Assembly (NCBI GenBank): GCA_947177115.1
Contig: CAMWTG010000117.1
Span: 1-8,169, forward strand
Direction: 5' to 3'
Origin: an uncultured Clostridia bacterium
GTDB taxonomy: Bacteria > Bacillota > Clostridia > Oscillospirales > Oscillospiraceae
DNA length: 8,169 bases
Shown here: positions 1 through 5,286 of the stretch, in pieces
Position numbering within the stretch: the stretch's first letter is position 1
Layout of the letters: each line of letters starts with the position of its first letter
Notes under the pieces: generated by a model
Told to the model about the DNA's origin: nothing
What the model saw: the letters and a program-made list of their open reading frames with translations, nothing else
The model's database searches: none
Made by a program: the position numbers and the translations under genes

Positions 1-87
1 TTTGTGCTGGAATATTGATTCGGTTAGTGTAAACTATGTTATGAGGCTAAACACAATGCTCGCCCCTACACAAATTGATACGGTTCA
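1..87. repeat. Noncoding tail with short degenerate repeats
   Basis: No gene is visible here, downstream of the minus-strand peptidase gene. The stretch is visibly AT-richer than the coding DNA. It contains a near-perfect direct repeat, ATTGATTCGGTT at 14-25 and ATTGATACGGTT at 74-85 (11 of 12 identical). On the minus strand it also holds GTAGGGGCGAGCATTG. That resembles, from memory, the head of REP-like palindromes that are frequent between genes of GC-rich gut Clostridia, but the second arm is degenerate here. No convincing terminator for the minus-strand transcript is visible. Confidence 0.3.
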
Positions 88-837
88 TCAGTGCGTTGCA
101 TTGAACCACGTCTCCAATGTCTGCCTGTTGGTGGCTCCGCACCACTCCCGGTAGGACCGGAACACCTCCTTCACGCTGCCGAAGTGCCGGACAAGCGCCT
201 CCACCGCCAGGAAACTGCGCCAGTACTCAAAGAATATACTGGCATAGTCCCCCTCGTAGGTCTTCGCACCGAACTCCTCCAGAGAATGGCCACCGTACCG
301 GCTCTCCAGCAGTTCCACCAGCAGGCGGTCGATCCGGGCCTCCCGGTCAAATTCCTCCTCCGTGAGGAAATACCGCCGGCCAATGTATTCTACCATGCCC
401 TCCTCGAACCAGATGCCCGCCTCCCGGGCGTCCCCGTCATCGAAATCGGGGAATGCTGCGATATGGTGGGCCAGCTCGTGGCCCAGGATGGAGAGAAGGC
501 GGTTTTCATTGACGGCAGTTTCATAATAGGTCCGGATCTCCGCCGCCGCCTCCCCCTCCAGTCCGTCCAGCTGACGGAGCCAGATGTCCCGCCAGACCGC
601 CGGGTCGGGGCAGAACATCACCCGGTACTCGTTGGTGTAGGCGGGAATGGAGATATCGCTGAGCAGCTCCGTGGCGGCCTCCCGGCTGGTCCAGACAATG
701 GCCCGTGGCGGCGCCTCTACAGCGTATTCCTCCTGCAGGAAGCGGAGATACGCCTCCAGCCGGGGCTGGAGGTGTTGGGCGGCCGCTTCATAGGCACGCA
801 GCTGCGCCGCCGTTTCCACCGCGTAGAGAAAGCGCAT
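88..837 (-). CDS. Putative zinc metallopeptidase (HExxH gluzincin, peptidase MA-like)
   Basis: Likely a zinc-dependent peptidase of the gluzincin/MA type; substrate unknown. With the ATG start it has 249 residues. It shows HELAHH at 120-125, which supplies the HExxH ligands H120 and H124 and the catalytic E121. WFEEGMVEY at 143-151 follows, where E146 just before Gly is the expected third ligand, as in the W-x-x-E-G-x-x-E-Y pattern of these families. No signal peptide or membrane segment is apparent, so it should act in the cytoplasm. ATG at 837 was chosen because GGAAGGAG lies 5 bases upstream. A GTG at 843 would add two residues and overlap the upstream stop codon as GTGA, but it has no properly spaced ribosome site. 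Either start couples it to the PilZ gene. No specific family member is recognised, and the motif is the only functional evidence. Confidence 0.72.
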   Translation of the reverse strand: MRFLYAVETAAQLRAYEAAAQHLQPRLEAYLRFLQEEYAVEAPPRAIVWTSREAATELLSDISIPAYTNEYRVMFCPDPAVWRDIWLRQLDGLEGEAAAEIRTYYETAVNENRLLSILGHELAHHIAAFPDFDDGDAREAGIWFEEGMVEYIGRRYFLTEEEFDREARIDRLLVELLESRYGGHSLEEFGAKTYEGDYASIFFEYWRSFLAVEALVRHFGSVKEVFRSYREWCGATNRQTLETWFNATH

Positions 838-839
838 CC

Positions 840-1481
840 TCACTCCTTCCGCCGCTGGCGGCGCTCCTCCTGAAAGATGAAGCTGCGCAGGGCGGCCTCG
901 TGGCGGGAGAGGAGGTTAACGAATTTACAGCCATAGCCGTAGAGGATCTGGCCGGGGTTGGGGGCAATGGCCTCCATCCAGACTACCTGGGCGCTGAGGG
1001 TCAGCCGCTCTGCGCCGATCTGAAAGTCGAACCACACCCGCCGCCCCTTGGGCAGGGGCATGGAGGTGCGCACATAGACGCCGCCGGCGCTGATGTTGCC
1101 GATGGTGGCGGGGATGCCCAGCTCGGGGGAGCGCACCGGGTCGCCGGGCTGATAAGCGGCGTGGAGCATGATGGGCATCTTCAAGGGGATCTTCACGTCC
1201 TGGCGGCGCTGCTCCTGGGATAGCTGCTCCATGATCTCGCACCGGAGGGAACAAAGCTCTCCACCCGGCAGGGGCAGGGGCGCGGACAGGCGGCACCGGC
1301 AGGTGACCCGGCCCAGAACGGGGTCGTAGAACACCACGCGGTAGGGGGAATTGGCCCTATATGTAGCGGAGCGGGGGATCACCAGGAGGATCTCACCGGA
1401 GCGGCCCACGCTGACCCTGGCCTGACAGATCAGGGCTCCGGTTTTTTCAAGGACGTCCGCTTTTTTGCATTTTTCCAACAT
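840..1481 (-). CDS. PilZ-domain protein, YcgR/MotI-like c-di-GMP receptor candidate
   Basis: A 213-residue protein, close in length to the Bacillus flagellar brake MotI (YpfA, DgrA), which binds c-di-GMP and slows the flagellar motor. Residues about 15-85 look like the beta-rich YcgR N-terminal domain. The PilZ domain begins at QRRQDVKIP (91-99) and carries NISAGG (129-134), the D/N-x-S-x-x-G motif. The family's RxxxR motif reads R93-QDV-K97, so the second arginine is lysine and binding may be weakened. The tail is basic (EERRQRRKE). ATG at 1481 was chosen over a TTG at 1580 because the longer frame would run through the promoter and lacks a ribosome site. The best Shine-Dalgarno-like run, GGGAG, lies 13 bases upstream of the ATG, so translation may be weak. 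It is divergent from the flagellar operon and coupled to the downstream peptidase gene. A motility role is inferred from this context. Confidence 0.8.
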   Translation of the reverse strand: MLEKCKKADVLEKTGALICQARVSVGRSGEILLVIPRSATYRANSPYRVVFYDPVLGRVTCRCRLSAPLPLPGGELCSLRCEIMEQLSQEQRRQDVKIPLKMPIMLHAAYQPGDPVRSPELGIPATIGNISAGGVYVRTSMPLPKGRRVWFDFQIGAERLTLSAQVVWMEAIAPNPGQILYGYGCKFVNLLSRHEAALRSFIFQEERRQRRKE

Positions 1482-1551
1482 AGTCAGATCAGAACTCCCA
1501 TCATTCCGCGCGAAGCCCCGGGGAGGCGCTCCGCACTGTATTTGATACCAT

Positions 1552-1580
1552 ATTATATCGGAAATGGCCCCGCCTTGCAA
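1552..1580 (-). promoter_or_regulatory. Sigma-A-type promoter for the PilZ-peptidase pair
   Basis: On the minus strand, TTGCAA (1575-1580, four of six matches to TTGACA) is followed after 17 bases by a perfect TATAAT (1552-1557). Transcription would start near 1545, giving a leader of about 64 bases before the PilZ ATG. The -10 is embedded in CCGATATAAT, so it also contains the CCGATAT -10 motif of flagellar sigma-28/SigD. No matching TAAA -35 is found 15-16 bases upstream, so sigma-A is the better reading. Confidence 0.6.
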
Positions 1581-1606
1581 TGGAATTTTTGAAAAGTTTT
1601 TCCTTT

Positions 1607-1616
1607 TTTCGACAAA
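1607..1616 (-). promoter_or_regulatory. Candidate Spo0A box
   Basis: The plus strand reads TTTCGACAAA, which on the minus strand is TTTGTCGAAA, an exact match to the Spo0A box (core TGTCGAA). It lies in the divergent region, about 26 bases upstream of the PilZ -35 (centred near -66) and roughly 60 bases upstream of the flgM -35. Spo0A, the sporulation master regulator of Bacillota, also affects motility in several Clostridia. That it acts here is inference. Confidence 0.45.
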
Positions 1617-1673
1617 GTGCCGGACGGGGGGCGGCCTTCACCCAGTATTTTGCAAAAATTTTCTGCCGCTGCG

Positions 1674-1700
1674 TTATTTTTTTTGTTTCCAGACCGATAA
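1674..1700 (+). promoter_or_regulatory. Candidate sigma-28 (FliA/SigD) promoter for the flgM operon
   Basis: ACCGATAA at 1693-1700 matches seven of eight positions of the sigma-28 -10 element GCCGATAA. Exactly 11 bases upstream, TTATTTTT at 1674-1681 matches five of eight positions of TAAAGTTT, so the spacing is right but the -35 is weak. The predicted start is near 1707, with a leader of about 75 bases before flgM. Control by sigma-28 is normal for flgM-flgN-flgK-flgL genes. Confidence 0.5.
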
Positions 1701-1739
1701 AAATAGTACGAAGACGTTGCCGGAGAGTATGGCCCTGGT

Positions 1740-1759
1740 GCCGGCCCGGTTCAGCCGGC
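1740..1759 (+). promoter_or_regulatory. Small GC-rich hairpin in the flgM leader
   Basis: GCCGGC at 1740-1745 and again at 1754-1759 are complementary and can form a 6-bp stem with an 8-base loop. It ends 7 bases before the flgM ribosome site AGGAGG (1767-1772), which itself lies 9 bases before the ATG at 1782. It has no U tract, so it is not a terminator. It could stabilise the leader or affect ribosome access, or be chance in GC-rich DNA. Confidence 0.3.
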
Positions 1760-1781
1760 GTATGATAGGAGGTCAACGACT

Positions 1782-2087
1782 ATGTTGATTACAGGACCCG
1801 AGGGCTATCTGCCCATTCAAAAGAAAGCCGATCCCCGTCCCGCCGCCTCCGTGGGCGGCCGCCGGATCAGGACCAGGGATGGCCGCTATGATAACGTGGC
1901 CGTCTCCGCGCCCCAGGATGGCGGAAGCTTCCGGGAGCTGGCGGCCAGCCTCTCTTACCAGGTGCGCACGTATAACACCACCGGCAAGATCCAGGAGCTG
2001 CACCGTCAGGTCAGCTCCGGCGAATACCAGATCGAGCCAAGAGAGACGGCGGCGAGAATGCTGCTGCTGATGGAGGACGGCGAATGA
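1782..2087 (+). CDS. flgM: FlgM, anti-sigma-28 factor
   Basis: FlgM binds and inhibits the flagellar sigma factor (FliA/SigD) in the cytoplasm until hook completion; in Gram-negatives it is then exported through the flagellum. The 101-residue protein has a disordered, charged N-terminal half. The conserved C-terminal core follows: DNVAVS at 37-42, then ELAASLSYQVR (52-62), KIQELHRQVSSGEY (69-82) and a final helix ending in ARMLLLM (91-97). This is the family pattern D-x-V-x-(I/V)-S, E-L-A, K-I-x-x-L-x-x-x-V-x-x-G-x-Y. It is slightly longer than typical FlgM because of the N-terminal part. The ATG follows AGGAGG by 9 bases. It is the first gene of the operon and overlaps flgN by ATGA, so the two are translationally coupled. 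If the sigma-28 promoter is real, FlgM restrains its own synthesis. Confidence 0.92.
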   Translation: MLITGPEGYLPIQKKADPRPAASVGGRRIRTRDGRYDNVAVSAPQDGGSFRELAASLSYQVRTYNTTGKIQELHRQVSSGEYQIEPRETAARMLLLMEDGE

Positions 2088-2530
2088 CAGATATGGAGCT
2101 GTGGCAAAAGTATCTGGCCCTGCTGGAGAGCCTGGGCCGGACCCTGGAGGAGCTGACGGAGCTGGAGCGGACCAAGACCAAGGCGGTCAGCAGCGGGGAT
2201 CTGGAGGGCGTGGAGGCATGCATGAAGAAGGAGCAGGTCGTCAGCCTGTCTCTGCGGGGCCTGGACCAGAAGCGGGACAGGATGCTGGCGGAGATGGGCC
2301 TTACCGGCGTACCCCTGCGGGAGCTGGCCGCCAACGCTCCGGAGGCGATGTTCCACCAGGTGAAGGACGCCGCGGAGAAGCTGCGGCAGCAGTACGGCGT
2401 GTTCCAGTCCGCCTCCGAGGTGGCGATGGATACCCTGGAGTGCAACCTGCGGGCCATCGAGCGGATCCAGAAGGCCCAGGAGGCCCCGCCGGAGGACCAG
2501 CGGCCCCATCAGGCCGATTTCCGGGTATAG
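2084..2530 (+). CDS. flgN: FlgN-like flagellar export chaperone
   Basis: FlgN is the cytoplasmic chaperone that binds the C-terminal helices of FlgK and FlgL and brings them to the flagellar export apparatus. The 148-residue product is almost entirely helical and charged. A long N-terminal helix runs over about residues 5-70 (LALLESLGRTLEELTELE, then KTKAVSSGDLEGVEACMKKE), which is the FlgN-family antiparallel coiled-coil layout. A second helix covers about 86-133. The tail from 134 (APPEDQRP) is proline-rich and probably disordered. Sequence identity within this family is low, so the call rests on fold pattern plus position between flgM and flgK, where Bacillus has YvyG (FlgN). The start overlaps the flgM stop as ATGA, with GGAGG 7 bases upstream. 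A second ATG lies three codons in but is less well placed. Confidence 0.87.
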   Translation: MTDMELWQKYLALLESLGRTLEELTELERTKTKAVSSGDLEGVEACMKKEQVVSLSLRGLDQKRDRMLAEMGLTGVPLRELAANAPEAMFHQVKDAAEKLRQQYGVFQSASEVAMDTLECNLRAIERIQKAQEAPPEDQRPHQADFRV

Positions 2531-2578
2531 ACCGGGACGAGATGAAGAGAACATATGTAAAGAAGGAGAACCTGTTTT

Positions 2579-5257
2579 ATGGCTGTTATCGGAACATTTA
2601 GTTCGTTTACCACCGCCCGTCTGGCGATCTACGCCTCCCAGGCGTCCCTGAATGTCACAGGCAATAATATCGCCAACATCAACACCCCCGGCTATACCCG
2701 CCAGCGGATGGACCTGGTGAGCCTGTATTCCTACGGCACCGCCAAGTTCGCCAACATCTACAACACCAACATTGGCTATGGCGTGCTGACCAACGGCGCC
2801 AGCCAGCTGCGGGACCCCTATCTGGACATCCGCTACCGGGACGAGAACACCAAGCTGGAGCAGAACAGCGAGTGGCTGGATGGCCTGAACCAGATGAGCC
2901 GCATTCTGGACGAGGTGGGGCTGACCAGCGAGAACGATGGCTTCGGCGTGATCGAGGCCCAGCTGGGCAATTTGAAGGACGCGCTGCAGAAGCTGGCCAA
3001 TCAGGAGAGCTTCCAGGAGCCCGACACCCTGGTCCGGTCGGAGGCCGAGACCCTCACCAAGTATTTCAAGCAGGCCGCTCAGGAGCTGGAGACTATTTAT
3101 AACAACAAGAAGCTGGAGCTGGATGATTCCGTCAAGGAGGTCAACAAGCTGCTCACCGACATCCGGGACCTCAACGACAAGATCCGCACCCAGTCCATTT
3201 ACGGCGACAAGGCCCTGGAGCTGCGGGACGCCCGGAACCTGGCCCTGGACAAACTGTCCGGGTATATGAACATTGATGTGACCTACTCCATGGAGCGCAT
3301 CGACCAGTTCACCGAGATCGAGAAGCTGACCGTCACCATTGCCGGCAGCAAGGGTCCCGATGGCCAGCCTATCAAGCTGGTGGACGGCATCTACGGCGGA
3401 CAGATCAGCATCCCGCAGAAGGAGCCGGTGATGAACCCCAACGCCGATGCCAGCAAGATCCTTGCCGCCATGGACAAGGCGCAGGCGGACGCGGAGGCAA
3501 AGCACGCCAAGGATCAGGAGCCTTGGAAGACAGATTTTAAAACGGCCAAAGCAGATGCGGAAATAAAAGCAAAGAAAGATGCAGAGGATGCAAATCCGCT
3601 GAACACGGGCGTGTGGGCGGAGAAAATTGCTGCGGCAGAACAGAAAGCGAGGGAAGCAGCGGAGAAGAAGTATCCGGTTGATCCTGATAATCCTGATCCA
3701 GATAGGCAGCAGAAAATTGATGCTGAGGTAAAAGCGGCTGGAGATAAAATCCGGGCACAGCGGGACGATGTGATTCAGGAGGCCGTGGATACCGCCGTCA
3801 AGGCCGCTGAGCGGGAGGTCGAGAGCCTGCGTCAGGCGGCGATCAAAGCCGAGGTCGCGAACTCTCAGGATGTTGCGGACGCGATCAATGAATTTGGCAA
3901 GTACCTGACGGTCGATGCCAATGGCAATACAACGGGAGCCACCAACGAGCTGTACAAGAAGGACGGGAGCGGCGTGATCCAGGTGGATGAAAAGGGCAAT
4001 CCCATTTACGCCGATAACGTCAAGGTATATGACAACGACAAATTCATCATCCAGGTGGAGCCCCTCAAGGACGAGCGGGACCGGCTGATGGTGGACCCCA
4101 ACACCGCCAGCAAGCGCAGCGAGACGGTGGAGCTGGGCGACAACGTTCTCAGCGGCAAGATCCAGGGCATCCGGGAGCTGCTCACCGAGGAGGGGGAATA
4201 CTCCAGCAAACAGGATCTGGGCAAGACGGACGAGGCGCGTCTGAGCGATGATCCCAATGCCGCCATCAAGCGGGGCATCCCCTATTACCAAAAGGCTCTG
4301 GACTCTCTGGCCAGGCAGATCGCCAACGAGTTCAATAAGATGAACCAGATGGACCCGGAGGTCGTATATCAAACCAATAAGTCGGTGATCGATGCGGATG
4401 GGAATCCGGTGCCTGGCGGCGACCCGGATAACCTGCAGGCGGGCGAGTCCGTTGACTATACCTTCCTGGACAAAGACAAGAATCCCCTGCAGGTGGATGG
4501 CAAGGATGTGACAAAGAGCCGCATGGACGCCCTCCAGGAGACCATGGACGAGCAGAAGAAGATCATGAACTCCCTTATGACGTATCCCAGGGACCCCTAT
4601 ATAACCGATGAAGAGGCGGCGGAACAGATGGCGGACGCCCAGGAGGCCTGGGACGCGGCCAACGAGGAGCTGCTGGCCTGCAAGCAGGCCATTCAGGACA
4701 ACGGCTTGAAGGACCCCCTGTACGAGCATTACAACGGCGGCGTGCTGTTCAGCAACGGCGGCAACAACAACGACCCCAACAACATCACCGCCTCCAATAT
4801 TTCCATTGCCATTGACTGGGCAGAGGGCCCTGTGCGGGTCCTCAGGACCAAGCAGCCTGATTTTTACGACAAGGATGGCAATGTAGTCACCAACTCCAGC
4901 CGCTTTGACAATATCACGGATATAATTGAAAATTATGACAAACAGCTGGATTACCTCGCCCAGGAGATCCAGCCGGATGCCGAGCAGTCCCGGGCCATGT
5001 TCCATGGCTCTTTCCGGGAGGTGTTCACGGCCATCTCCGCCAAGCTGGGCACCGACCAGTACGCCACCGCCGGCAAAGTCAGCAGCTATGAGCTGATGAC
5101 CCTGGACCTGGACAACGACCGGATGAGCGTTTCCGGCGTGGACCTGAACGATGAGGCCACCAGCATGATGCAGTTCAGCAAGTCCTACGCCGCGGCCTGC
5201 AAGCTGCTGACCACCCTGGACTCCATGCTGGATAAGCTGATCAACGGAACGATTTGA
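2579..5257 (+). CDS. flgK: FlgK, hook-associated protein 1 (enlarged)
   Basis: FlgK forms the first layer of the hook-filament junction and is exported through the flagellum without a signal peptide. The rod-type N-terminal motif is clear (NNIANINTPGYTRQR, 29-43). Next come the D1 helices at about 90-230, including LRDARNLALDKLSGY (215-229), and the core segments GKIQGIRELL (526-535) and LARQIANEFNKMNQ (577-590). The C-terminal D0 helix is typical (GVDLNDEATSMMQFSKSYAA, 853-872). At 892 residues it is far longer than usual FlgK (about 500-650). The extra length lies in the middle, at about 270-480 and 590-740. Residues 319-395 encode an Ala/Lys/Glu-rich, probably coiled-coil segment with different codon use: all ten Asp codons from 319 to 389 are GAT and nine of twelve Lys codons are AAA. 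Two cysteines (C701, C874) are present. Ribosome site AAGGAG lies 10 bases upstream, 48 bases after flgN. Confidence 0.95.
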   Translation: MAVIGTFSSFTTARLAIYASQASLNVTGNNIANINTPGYTRQRMDLVSLYSYGTAKFANIYNTNIGYGVLTNGASQLRDPYLDIRYRDENTKLEQNSEWLDGLNQMSRILDEVGLTSENDGFGVIEAQLGNLKDALQKLANQESFQEPDTLVRSEAETLTKYFKQAAQELETIYNNKKLELDDSVKEVNKLLTDIRDLNDKIRTQSIYGDKALELRDARNLALDKLSGYMNIDVTYSMERIDQFTEIEKLTVTIAGSKGPDGQPIKLVDGIYGGQISIPQKEPVMNPNADASKILAAMDKAQADAEAKHAKDQEPWKTDFKTAKADAEIKAKKDAEDANPLNTGVWAEKIAAAEQKAREAAEKKYPVDPDNPDPDRQQKIDAEVKAAGDKIRAQRDDVIQEAVDTAVKAAEREVESLRQAAIKAEVANSQDVADAINEFGKYLTVDANGNTTGATNELYKKDGSGVIQVDEKGNPIYADNVKVYDNDKFIIQVEPLKDERDRLMVDPNTASKRSETVELGDNVLSGKIQGIRELLTEEGEYSSKQDLGKTDEARLSDDPNAAIKRGIPYYQKALDSLARQIANEFNKMNQMDPEVVYQTNKSVIDADGNPVPGGDPDNLQAGESVDYTFLDKDKNPLQVDGKDVTKSRMDALQETMDEQKKIMNSLMTYPRDPYITDEEAAEQMADAQEAWDAANEELLACKQAIQDNGLKDPLYEHYNGGVLFSNGGNNNDPNNITASNISIAIDWAEGPVRVLRTKQPDFYDKDGNVVTNSSRFDNITDIIENYDKQLDYLAQEIQPDAEQSRAMFHGSFREVFTAISAKLGTDQYATAGKVSSYELMTLDLDNDRMSVSGVDLNDEATSMMQFSKSYAAACKLLTTLDSMLDKLINGTI

Positions 5258-5286
5258 TTCCCGACATGAAGGAGGATATTTGAGAT

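Noticed and set aside
91..873. Plus-strand open frame of 260 codons opposite the peptidase gene
   Set aside because: The minus strand encodes HELAHH and the Glu ligand in a normal protein with a ribosome site. The plus-strand product is Pro/Leu/Arg-rich without recognisable motifs.
1482..1580. N-terminal extension of the PilZ gene to a TTG at 1580
   Set aside because: The added 33 codons run through the TATAAT promoter, and the TTG has no ribosome site.
1564..1788. Short open frames on both strands in the divergent control region
   Set aside because: No ribosome sites, no family resemblance, and they overlap the promoters and the flgM leader.
2006..5005. Minus-strand open frame of 999 codons opposite flgN and flgK
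   Set aside because: It mirrors the codon bias of the sense gene: GAC, GAG and AAG read as GTC, CTC and CTT, giving an implausible Val/Leu/Ile/Gly/His-rich product. It has no ribosome site, and the sense genes are certain.
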